Part shown: in pieces, positions 1 to 6,236 of the stretch | How the letters are laid out: each line of letters starts with the position of its first letter | Numbering within the stretch: the first letter of the stretch is position 1 | The notes under the pieces: generated by a model | The model's database searches: none | What the model was told of the DNA's origin: nothing | Seen by the model: only the letters and a program-made list of their open reading frames with translations | Source of the DNA: Paracoccaceae bacterium | GTDB taxonomy: Bacteria; Pseudomonadota; Alphaproteobacteria; Rhodobacterales; Rhodobacteraceae | Assembly (NCBI GenBank): GCA_020441345.1 | Contig: JAGRMK010000054.1 | Span: 1 to 8,471 of the forward strand | Direction: 5' to 3' | DNA length: 8,471 nt | Position numbers and translations under genes: made by a program

Positions 1-923
1 GCCCAGTCGATCGCCTGATAATAGCACAGTTCGAAATGCAGGCAGGGGTGATCCTCGGTGCAGCCCCAATACCGCCCGAACAACGTGTCGCGGCCGATGA
101 AATTCAGCGCCCCGGCCACTGGCTGCCCGTCGCGCTCTGCCAGCACCAGCAGGGTATCGTCGCGCAGCCCCTCCTGCACCTGATCGAAGAACGCGCGCGT
201 CAGATAGGGGCGCCCCCATTTGCGGCTGCCGGTGTCCTGGTAGAAACGCCAGAAGGCATCCCAGTGTTCGGGCCGAAGCGCGTCTCCGGTCAGGACCCGA
301 ATCTCGCCTCCAAAGGCTTGCGCCTGCTTGCGCTCGCGGCGGATGGTCTTTCGCTTGCGCGAGGATAGCGCAGACAGGAACCCGTCGAAATCGGCATAGC
401 CGTCGTTTTCCCAATGAAACTGCTGCGTTACGCGATGCAAATAGCCTTCGGCCTGGCCCAGCTCGGCCTCGGGCCCGGTGCAGAAGGTCAGATGCGCCGA
501 TGACAACCCGTTGTTGGCGGTGATGTCGCGCAGGGCGCGCAGCAGTAGCGGCCAGGTTTCACGCGGCCCCAGCAGGCGCTGGCCCGTCGCCGGGGTAAAG
601 GGCACGGCCGATTGCAGTTTCGGATAATACGCGCCGCCCGCGCGCTGCCAAGCTTCGGCAAAAGCGTGATCAAAGATGTATTCGCCCTGACTGTGGCTTT
701 TCGCATACAACGGCATCGCGGCCAGCAGGCGACCGTCCTGCCGGATGACAAGATGTTTGGCCTCCCATCCGGTGCCTGGCCCGACAGAGCCCGAAACCTC
801 CAGCGCGTTCAGGAAGCGGTGCGTGGTGAAGGGATCGACAGGGCGCGCTCCGGCACCGCCCGCCAGCGCATCCCACGCGGCGGGGTCGATGTCTGCGATG
901 GCATCGACTACTTCGATCTGCAC
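1..923 (-). CDS. COG3146-type (FemAB/GNAT-fold) N-acyltransferase, C-terminus beyond window
   Basis: A minus-strand frame stays open from about 968 to the left edge without a stop. I choose the GTG at 923-921 because an AAGAGG Shine-Dalgarno sits 7 nt upstream; a GTG at 968-966 would add 15 residues but has no clear ribosome site. From 923 there are 307 complete codons. The family is usually about 380-390 residues, so roughly 80 are missing. I recognise the predicted N-acyltransferase family COG3146 (often labelled GNAT or 'peptidoglycan biosynthesis'). Landmarks are the YYPKLQSAVPFTPATG stretch at residues 99-114, a basic SSRKRKTIRRERK patch at 187-199, and HFELCYYQ near residues 296-303. 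It is probably a cytoplasmic acyl- or aminoacyl-transfer enzyme of unknown substrate. It is the last visible gene of the RidA-phosphodiesterase run, 48 nt after the preceding stop. Family is fairly certain; substrate is unknown. Confidence 0.85.
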   Translation of the reverse strand, partial: MQIEVVDAIADIDPAAWDALAGGAGARPVDPFTTHRFLNALEVSGSVGPGTGWEAKHLVIRQDGRLLAAMPLYAKSHSQGEYIFDHAFAEAWQRAGGAYYPKLQSAVPFTPATGQRLLGPRETWPLLLRALRDITANNGLSSAHLTFCTGPEAELGQAEGYLHRVTQQFHWENDGYADFDGFLSALSSRKRKTIRRERKQAQAFGGEIRVLTGDALRPEHWDAFWRFYQDTGSRKWGRPYLTRAFFDQVQEGLRDDTLLVLAERDGQPVAGALNFIGRDTLFGRYWGCTEDHPCLHFELCYYQAIDW

Positions 924-971
924 CGGCTGGCCTCTTGTTTTGACGATAAGCTGTTTGCGCGGCGTCACAGA

Positions 972-1751
972 TCAAGGGTGCGCAGCGAAATACCGCTCGA
1001 ATGTGATGTTCTGCGCGACGCGGCGGGCGATGGCCTCGTCCTCGGGCGAACGAATCGTCCAGCACAGCACCGCCGCGCCCCGTGCCTTGAGTGCCCCGAC
1101 TCGGGGGCGCGACAGGTCACGCCAGTCATGCGAAAGGAACGAGGCACCGACGCGGTCGTAATCGGCGATCCCGGCCAGTGCCGCGCGCCGGGCCTCTGCA
1201 TCGGGGCCCGCGTCAGCCGGAAAATCGCTGGCGGGAAAGGCATAGGTCGTTAGGCCCCGCGCCACGCCGGGTACAAGCTGCGCCATCCAGGCGACCGAGG
1301 CGGGGTTGAACGACATGACCGCGACCGGCCCGTCATAGTCGGCCAAAGCCTGCGCGGTGGCCCGTTCCAGCGCCCCGTCGGTCGGACCCATCCGACCCGA
1401 CTGGTCCTTGAGTTCGATCAGCAGCGGCACCTGTCCCGCCACCTCGGCCAGAACCTGACGCAGGGTCGGGATCGGTTCGCGGCTGTCACGGACGCGGATG
1501 CGCTGCAATTCGGCAACGCTGCGCGCCTTGACCGGGCCCGTGTCAAAGGTCAGGCGGTCCAGATCGTCGTCATGGAACACCATCGCCACGCCATCCGCAC
1601 TGGGTTGCAGATCGATCTCGATTCCATAGCCATGCTCGATCGCCGCGCGCACCGCAGGAAGCGAGTTCTCGGGGCGATGCGCGGTCAGATCGTGCAGCGC
1701 GCGATGCGCCAGTGGAACGCTCAGAAAAGTCGGATCCAGCGAGGGGCGCAT
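972..1751 (-). CDS. Glycerophosphodiester phosphodiesterase (GDPD, UgpQ/GlpQ-like)
   Basis: This 259-residue protein matches the GDPD TIM-barrel family. The visible catalytic pattern is HR at 16-17, PENS at 27-30, the metal-binding E45 and D47 in EIDLQ, H60 in the FHDDDLDRL stretch, and E113/K115 in the IELK strand. A late VLCWTIRSPED strand fits the barrel's C-terminal part. Such enzymes hydrolyse glycerophosphodiesters (deacylated phospholipids) to sn-glycerol-3-phosphate and an alcohol, usually with a divalent metal. I see no signal peptide, so it should be cytoplasmic and UgpQ-like rather than a periplasmic GlpQ. The spacing between HR and PEN is slightly long, as in other alphaproteobacterial members I recall. 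The ATG overlaps the RidA stop by one base (TGATG), which suggests translational coupling. Length is typical for the compact cytoplasmic type. Confidence 0.93.
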   Translation of the reverse strand: MRPSLDPTFLSVPLAHRALHDLTAHRPENSLPAVRAAIEHGYGIEIDLQPSADGVAMVFHDDDLDRLTFDTGPVKARSVAELQRIRVRDSREPIPTLRQVLAEVAGQVPLLIELKDQSGRMGPTDGALERATAQALADYDGPVAVMSFNPASVAWMAQLVPGVARGLTTYAFPASDFPADAGPDAEARRAALAGIADYDRVGASFLSHDWRDLSRPRVGALKARGAAVLCWTIRSPEDEAIARRVAQNITFERYFAAHP

Positions 1752-2215
1752 CAGGTCAGCTCGAACACGGCCTCGATTTCGACGGCGACACCCAGCGGCA
1801 ACGACGGCGCACCAACCGCAGACCGCGCATGCCGCCCGGCGTCCCCCAAAAGCGCAACCATGAGATCAGAGGCGCCGTTGATGACCTTGGGCTGATCGGT
1901 GAAATCAGGGGTGCAATTCACGAAACCGACCAGCTTCACGACGCGCTTCAGCCGCGACAGATCGCCATCGACCGCCGCACGCAGTTGCGCCAGAAGCGAC
2001 AAAGCGCAGGTCTGCGCGGCTTCTGCCCCTTGTTCGGTGCTCAGATCGGACCCCAGCTTTCCGCGAATCAAGCCGCCCTGATTCTGGCTGATCTGCCCGG
2101 ATACAAAGACCTGCTTGCCGCTGATCACCCAGGGCACGTAATTGGCCGCCGGGGTGGGCGCGTCCGGCAGCGTCAGGCCCAATTCGGCAAGACGGGTTTC
2201 GAGAGCGTGCGGCAT
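1751..2215 (-). CDS. RidA/YjgF/YER057c/UK114 family protein (longer subgroup)
   Basis: This 154-residue protein belongs to the RidA-like superfamily (COG0251). The ATG at 2215-2213 is chosen because a near-perfect AGGAGGT lies 5 nt upstream; the frame extends 30 codons further, but that part has no family character. Visible landmarks are NYVPWVISGKQVFVSGQ at 25-41, a central helix near 62-80, the LVGFVNCTPDF strand at 95-105, HARSAVGAPSLPLGVAVEIE at 129-148, and a C-terminal AVFEL. R131 aligns with the substrate-binding arginine of true RidA enamine/imine deaminases. However, the following VG (RidA itself has VE here) and the extra length point to the roughly 150-residue subgroup, whose substrate is not established. 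It is probably a cytoplasmic trimer. It heads a tightly coupled run with the phosphodiesterase and acyltransferase and follows the exporter genes by 86 nt. Deaminase activity is plausible but unproven. Confidence 0.92.
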   Translation of the reverse strand: MPHALETRLAELGLTLPDAPTPAANYVPWVISGKQVFVSGQISQNQGGLIRGKLGSDLSTEQGAEAAQTCALSLLAQLRAAVDGDLSRLKRVVKLVGFVNCTPDFTDQPKVINGASDLMVALLGDAGRHARSAVGAPSLPLGVAVEIEAVFELT

Positions 2216-2220
2216 CGGCG

Positions 2221-2227
2221 ACCTCCT
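2221..2227 (-). promoter_or_regulatory. Strong Shine-Dalgarno for the RidA gene
   Basis: The minus strand reads AGGAGGT, 5 nt before the ATG at 2215. It is one of the strongest ribosome sites in the window and decides the RidA start against the longer open frame. A strong site after an 86-nt gap also suggests that RidA is translated independently of the exporter genes upstream. Confidence 0.8.
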
Positions 2228-2264
2228 GGTTCTTTGCGGCAAGGAAAGCACGTTTGATCCGGGA

Positions 2265-2291
2265 CGAAAAGCCCCGCATTTCCGGGTTTCG
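2265..2291 (-). other. Imperfect dyad in the HlyD-RidA gap, possible processing or weak termination hairpin
   Basis: Within the 86-nt gap, CGAAA (2265-2269) can pair with TTTCG (2287-2291), and CCCG (2273-2276) with CGGG (2283-2286), leaving a 6-nt loop and a 3-nt bulge. No T-run follows on either strand, so it is not a canonical intrinsic terminator. It could partly separate exporter from RidA expression, or it may be chance in GC-rich DNA. Confidence 0.3.
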
Positions 2292-2301
2292 CCCCCCTTG
2301 G

Positions 2302-3603
2302 TCACGGCTCGCGCAGGGCGCGGTTGAGTTGGTCGAGGATCGGCGCGACCAGATACCCCAGCGGCGTGCGCGCACCGGTCGCCAGAAAGGCCTGCACCGA
2401 GAGCCCCGGCAACAGCGCGTTCTGCGGCACCTGCGCCAGCGATTCGGGCGTCAGCATCGCATCGACACGATAGTATCGTTCACCGGTGCGGTCGGTCGTG
2501 AACGGGGCTGCGGAGATGGCGGTAACGTAGGCCGTCAGTTCGGGCAGGGCGCGGGACAACGTGGTCACGTGGATCGTCGCAGCCTGGCCCAGGTGCACAT
2601 GGTCGATGTCCTGGGGCCGCACATGCAGCGCCAGCACCGGCGTGTTCGTCTGGCTGACAACCTCCATCGCCGTTTCGGCCGGGCGCAGCACGGCTCCGGG
2701 TGCCAGGGCGGCAAGCCCGTAAACCAGCCCTGCAACCGGAGCGCGCAGCGTCAGATGAACACGACGCGCGGACAGCATGCCCTGCCGTGTCGTCAACTCC
2801 AGGAGCTGCGCGGCGGTCTCGGACAGCTGCACCTCGGCGTCCTCGCGCCGACCGGCCTGCAGCGTTTCGATCTGCAACCCGATCTCGGCAGTCTGCCCGC
2901 GCAATTCCGCGATGCGCACCGACAGAGCGGCCCGGCTCCCGTCAATCCGCGCGACCTCGCGCTCGAGCACCGCCACCCGCGAGGCAGGGGTCAACCCACG
3001 GTCTTGAAGCGCGCGTTGTGCAACAAGATCGCGCTCAAGAAGTGCGGCTTCACGGTCCAGCGCCTGTTGCTGGGTTGCCAACCCCTGAAGCTGTGCGCCG
3101 ATCTGCAGGCGCCGCTGCGCGAGTTGCGCCACCTGCCTTTGCAAGGTTTCCAGCCGTGCATCGAACAGCCGCCCTTGCGCGGCCAGTGCGGCCTGCCGGG
3201 CCGGGTCGGGCTCTGCAAGCGCGGGCGGAGAGAACCGGGGCGCTCCGGCCCGCTCTGCCATCAGGCGATGCCGGCGCGCATGAACTTCGACCAGCTGCGA
3301 CGAGACCAGCGCCCATTCCTGGTCCAGCACCCCGCCATCGAGGCGCAGAAGCAAGTCCCCGGCGGCCACGGACTGCCCTTCGCGGACAGCAAGTTGTGCA
3401 ACGATGCCGCCTTCGGTGTGCTGGACAAGGTGCCGCTGTGGCGTGGCATCAACCTCGCCGGCGGCCAGAACGGCACCATCGATCGGCACCGTTGCCGCCC
3501 AGACCAGGAAACCGCCGACCAAAGCCATCGTGGTCACCATACCCAGCACAAGCGGCCCGCGTGCGGTGATCCCGTCGATCCGGGTTCGGGTGGTTGTGTT
3601 CAT
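2302..3603 (-). CDS. HlyD-family type I secretion periplasmic adaptor (membrane fusion protein)
   Basis: This 433-residue protein has the full layout of a type I secretion membrane-fusion protein. It has a short cytoplasmic N-terminus and one membrane segment at about 17-38. The first half of the barrel-sandwich (lipoyl-like) domain follows near 57-89 with HTEGGIVAQLAVREGQ. A long Gln/Leu/Glu/Arg-rich coiled coil spans about 95-280. The second lipoyl half, with RAPVAGLVYGL, lies near 287-316. A beta-barrel region leads to the terminal LPGLSVQAFLATG and RTPLGYLVAPILDQLNRALRE. This ending is typical of PrtE/HlyD-type adaptors, which bridge the inner-membrane ABC exporter and a TolC-like outer-membrane channel. 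Its ATG overlaps the exporter's stop in ATGA, so the two subunits are likely translationally coupled. Length is normal for the family. No TolC gene is visible nearby. Confidence 0.95.
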   Translation of the reverse strand: MNTTTRTRIDGITARGPLVLGMVTTMALVGGFLVWAATVPIDGAVLAAGEVDATPQRHLVQHTEGGIVAQLAVREGQSVAAGDLLLRLDGGVLDQEWALVSSQLVEVHARRHRLMAERAGAPRFSPPALAEPDPARQAALAAQGRLFDARLETLQRQVAQLAQRRLQIGAQLQGLATQQQALDREAALLERDLVAQRALQDRGLTPASRVAVLEREVARIDGSRAALSVRIAELRGQTAEIGLQIETLQAGRREDAEVQLSETAAQLLELTTRQGMLSARRVHLTLRAPVAGLVYGLAALAPGAVLRPAETAMEVVSQTNTPVLALHVRPQDIDHVHLGQAATIHVTTLSRALPELTAYVTAISAAPFTTDRTGERYYRVDAMLTPESLAQVPQNALLPGLSVQAFLATGARTPLGYLVAPILDQLNRALREP

Positions 3604-5309
3604 CGTCGCGCCCCCGCCGCAGGCGACACAAGAGCGGTGTGGTTGCGCACCATGTCGCGCAACACCCGCTCACGTGGGCCAAAGGCAACCTGAGCGCCGT
3701 CATCGAGCACCAGCAGATCGTCGCATTCGGTGATCGCCGCAGGCCGATGCGCCATGACCAGAACCACCGCGCCGCGCGACTTGAGCGTCCGGATTGCGGT
3801 GTTCAGCGCCGCCGACCCTTCGGCATCGAGATGCGCGTTCGGCTCATCCAGGATCATCAGCTGCGGCGCCCCATACAGGGCCCGCGCCAGCCCGACTCGC
3901 TGCACTTGCCCACCCGACAACGGCCCGCCGGACGCGGTCACCGAAGTTCCATAGCCCTTGGGCAGCGCGACGATCATGTCATGCACGCCCGCGGCACGCG
4001 CTGCGGCTTCGACCGCAGCCGGGGTTGCGCCGGGCTCGAACCGGGAAATGTTATCGGCGATACTGCCCTCGAGCAGGGCGATCCGTTGCGGCAAATACCC
4101 CAAGGTATTGCCGACCGGCGGCGGCATCGGTAGCAGATCGTCGCCCAGCCGCATTGCGCCGGTGGCAGCGGGCACCGCGCCGATCAACACCCTGGCCAGG
4201 GTGCTCTTGCCCGAACCGCTGGCACCGATGACCCCCAGGGCACGGCCCGGTGGCACCTCGAACCCCTTGATGCGCAAAAGCGGGGCCCCGCCGCCGCGCG
4301 GCGCGACCACCAGCCCCTGAACCGAAAGCGGACCCGCTGCCCTGCCGTTCCGGTTGGCGGGGCTTGCGGGCTCTGGCGCATTGGCAAGCAGGTGCGCGAC
4401 CCGCCGCCAGGCAACCATGGCGGCCCGCAACTCTGTCCATTGGGTTGCCAGTTGCTCCACCGGAGCCAGCGCCCGCCCCATCAGGATCGAGGACGCGATG
4501 ATCAAACCTGGCGAGAGATGCCCCTGAAGCACCAGCCACGCCCCCAGGGCCAGAATCGCGGACTGCATCAGCATGCGAAACGCGCGCGCGACCGCCCCGT
4601 CCACACCGCTGCAATCTTGCGCCTGCAGCATCGCCGTCAGCGCCGCGCCGCGCCGCGCCTGCCATTGCGTCAGGGTGATCGCCTCCATCCCCAATGCGGC
4701 GAGGGTATCGGCGTCGCCATCGAGCGAGCGCGCCACCCGGTCCGCGGCCTGCGTCGACTGCTGCGCCCGGGCGGTCGGGCCGCGGCTGCGCCATTGGCCC
4801 CAAACCGCCAACCCCACCAGAACGAGGCCGCCAGACAGCGCCAACAACCCGAGCGCCGGATGCAGCAGCAACAGGAACCCGAAAAAAACCAGCATCCACG
4901 GCGTATCGAGCAGCGCCAGCATCGCCGGTGAGGCCAGCGCCCGATGCACCGAATCGAGATCCCGCAAGGCGCCCAACGCGACCGGGTGTCCCGGTTCGCG
5001 CAGCAAGGCACGAAACCGCACTTCGGCCAGCGGGCGTTCGACCGAGGCACGCACCCGGGCGGCAATCCGCACCATGATCCGCACGCGCGCAGAATCGAGC
5101 AAGGCCATCATTGCATAAAGAAAGGCCGCGAGAACAAAGATCACCACCAGCGTCGGCCCCGAGCGCGACGGGATCACCCGGTCATAAACCTGCAGCATGA
5201 AAATCGGCCCGGTCAGCATCAACGGGTTCATAAGCGCACCGAACAGCATCACGGCAAGCCACAAGCCGCCCTGGCGCCCGATCCGCCCCGTGGTGATACC
5301 CGTCGTCAC
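3600..5309 (-). CDS. Type I secretion system permease/ATPase (PrtD-like ABC exporter)
   Basis: Starting at the GTG at 5309-5307, this is a 569-residue fused membrane-ATPase protein, the usual size for PrtD-type exporters. The frame stays open far upstream, through the antisense of mlaA and mlaC, but that extension has no family character. The membrane domain (about 15-300) includes MLQVYDRVIPSRS at 38-50, typical of type I exporters, and hydrophobic segments near 16-38, 52-72, 130-170 and 245-285. No N-terminal C39 peptidase domain is present. The ATPase domain is complete: Walker A GASGSGKST at 362-370, Q-loop Q408, signature LSGGQ at 464-468, Walker B LMILDEP at 484-490 with catalytic E489, and H521. 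It should power one-step export of an unprocessed protein from the cytoplasm through HlyD and a TolC-like channel. The substrate cannot be told from this window. The start rests on family length and on the leader match to mlaA; a GTG at 5345 is possible. Confidence 0.95.
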   Translation of the reverse strand: MTTGITTGRIGRQGGLWLAVMLFGALMNPLMLTGPIFMLQVYDRVIPSRSGPTLVVIFVLAAFLYAMMALLDSARVRIMVRIAARVRASVERPLAEVRFRALLREPGHPVALGALRDLDSVHRALASPAMLALLDTPWMLVFFGFLLLLHPALGLLALSGGLVLVGLAVWGQWRSRGPTARAQQSTQAADRVARSLDGDADTLAALGMEAITLTQWQARRGAALTAMLQAQDCSGVDGAVARAFRMLMQSAILALGAWLVLQGHLSPGLIIASSILMGRALAPVEQLATQWTELRAAMVAWRRVAHLLANAPEPASPANRNGRAAGPLSVQGLVVAPRGGGAPLLRIKGFEVPPGRALGVIGASGSGKSTLARVLIGAVPAATGAMRLGDDLLPMPPPVGNTLGYLPQRIALLEGSIADNISRFEPGATPAAVEAAARAAGVHDMIVALPKGYGTSVTASGGPLSGGQVQRVGLARALYGAPQLMILDEPNAHLDAEGSAALNTAIRTLKSRGAVVLVMAHRPAAITECDDLLVLDDGAQVAFGPRERVLRDMVRNHTALVSPAAGARR

Positions 5310-5329
5310 ACCGCCCCCTGCCCTTTTGC

Positions 5330-5338
5330 ACCGAATGC
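5330..5338 (-). repeat. Mirrored 9-bp leader element, exporter-side copy
   Basis: On the minus strand this reads GCATTCGGT and ends 20 nt before the exporter's GTG. It is the exact inverted copy of 5401-5409. Candidate operator half-site, leader element or chance match; function unknown. Confidence 0.45.
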
Positions 5339-5400
5339 GCGGCACGGTTGCGTTCGCCCTGCCGCCGCCTGTAAAGTGAACCTTAAGCAGCAATCCGCTA

Positions 5401-5409
5401 GCATTCGGT
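5401..5409 (+). repeat. Mirrored 9-bp leader element, mlaA-side copy
   Basis: GCATTCGGT, ending 20 nt before the mlaA GTG at 5430. It is the exact inverted copy of 5330-5338, with 62 nt between the two. It overlaps one of the candidate -10 elements (TAGCAT at 5399-5404), so it could act at transcription or as part of the mRNA leader. Confidence 0.45.
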
Positions 5410-5417
5410 AAATGACC

Positions 5418-5423
5418 AAGGAG
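5418..5423 (+). promoter_or_regulatory. Shine-Dalgarno AAGGAG for mlaA
   Basis: AAGGAG lies 6 nt before the GTG at 5430. It falls inside the coding frame of the alternative ATG at 5412, and that ATG has no ribosome site of its own, so the GTG is the better start. Confidence 0.75.
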
Positions 5424-5429
5424 TTCCCC

Positions 5430-6236
5430 GTGACGGCACCTCGCAGCGCAAGACTTGCCGGCCTGGCCCTGGTGCTGTGCGGATTGGCGGCATGTGGCCT
5501 GGCCCCGATACCGAGCGGCACGAACGACCCCTATGAAGCGGTCAATCGCGAATGGTTCGATACCAACCTCGCGCTGAGCGGGATGTTTTCTCGTGACACC
5601 GCGCCCGTGGATGCCGGGGCCGCAGACTCTGACGCCGATACCGCGGATTCCAGCCCCGAGGCGGCGGAAACGCCTGTCGCGGCGCCGCGCTCTGCACCTT
5701 TGCGTCGGATGGTCGGCAATTTCGGCGCGAACCTTGGCGTCCCGTCCTCGATCCTGAACGATCTGTTGCAGATCCGGCCTGACCGCGCCGTCGAAAACAC
5801 CATTCGGCTGGTGGTCAACACGACCCTTGGCCTGGGCGGGCTGTTCGATCCGGCCGGCGCGATGGGAATCCACGGGCGCAGATCGGATTTTGGCGAAACC
5901 CTGCACCGCTGGGGTGTCGGCGAAGGTGCCTATATGGTGCTGCCGGTTCTGGGGCCGACAACCGAACGCGACGCCGCCGGTCAGATCGTCGATGCGGCCC
6001 TCAACCCGTTGCGATTCGTCCTGACACCGACCGAACTGCGCTGGAGCACGGCAGCACGGCTTGCCGGGCGCTTTGCCGAAAGCGCGGAATATTCCGACAT
6101 TCTCGACGCGAATGTGATCAACACCGCCGACCCCTATGCTCAAGCAAGGCTTCTGTATCTGCAGACCAGGCGCTATCATCTGGGGATTGAAAACGAGGAC
6201 GAGGTCATCGACCCTTATGCCGATTTTCTTGACTGA
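5430..6236 (+). CDS. mlaA: MlaA/VacJ family outer-membrane lipoprotein
   Basis: From the GTG at 5430 this is a 268-residue lipoprotein. It has a basic start, a hydrophobic core, and a lipobox LAAC at 19-22 with Gly rather than Asp after the cysteine, which fits sorting to the outer membrane. MlaA is the outer-membrane part of the Mla phospholipid pathway and passes mislocalised surface phospholipids to MlaC. Family landmarks are DPYEAVNR at 33-40, NFGANLGVPSSILNDLLQ at 97-114, NTTLGLGGLFDPAG at 130-143, DFGETLHRWGVGEGAYMVLP at 153-172, and a late DPYAQAR at 234-240. Between about 54 and 91 lies an Ala/Asp/Pro/Ser-rich acidic stretch, where other members have an Arg-Pro-Val helix leading to a VPxPxR motif; this is odd for the family. 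The 3' end overlaps mlaC by 20 nt. The MlaFEDB inner-membrane complex is not in this window. Confidence 0.93.
   Translation: MTAPRSARLAGLALVLCGLAACGLAPIPSGTNDPYEAVNREWFDTNLALSGMFSRDTAPVDAGAADSDADTADSSPEAAETPVAAPRSAPLRRMVGNFGANLGVPSSILNDLLQIRPDRAVENTIRLVVNTTLGLGGLFDPAGAMGIHGRRSDFGETLHRWGVGEGAYMVLPVLGPTTERDAAGQIVDAALNPLRFVLTPTELRWSTAARLAGRFAESAEYSDILDANVINTADPYAQARLLYLQTRRYHLGIENEDEVIDPYADFLD

Larger units (their letters stand above)
5310..5429. promoter_or_regulatory. Divergent control region between the exporter operon and mlaA
   Basis: These 120 nt must carry the promoters for both divergent operons, and they contain an AT-richer stretch (about 5371-5414) that stands out locally. For mlaA, plausible sigma-70-like pairs are TTGCGT (5348-5353) with TAAAGT (5372-5377, 18-nt spacer), or GTGAAC (5376-5381) with TAGCAT (5399-5404, 17-nt spacer). 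Both are partial matches, so neither is certain. I could not assign a convincing minus-strand promoter. The region also holds the mirrored 9-bp element described separately. Confidence 0.6.

Noticed and set aside
612..1253. 213-codon plus-strand frame across the acyltransferase and phosphodiesterase junction
   Set aside because: Overlapped by two recognised minus-strand genes. No ribosome site, and an Arg-rich low-information translation.
1712..2257. 181-codon plus-strand frame opposite RidA
   Set aside because: A shadow of RidA. Basic composition and no recognisable motif.
2216..2305. 30-residue N-terminal extension of RidA from an ATG at 2305
   Set aside because: It overlaps the end of the HlyD gene and skips the strong AGGAGGT at 2221-2227. 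RidA-type sequence begins only after the ATG at 2215.
2254..3693. 479-codon open frame on the plus strand, opposite the HlyD gene
   Set aside because: Its Arg/Gln/Gly/His-rich translation has no domain character and exactly mirrors a convincing HlyD gene. Long antisense frames are expected opposite GC-rich coding sequence.
5412..5429. ATG at 5412 as the mlaA start
   Set aside because: It would place the AAGGAG ribosome site inside the coding region and has none of its own. The GTG at 5430 is correctly spaced and leaves a normal lipoprotein signal.
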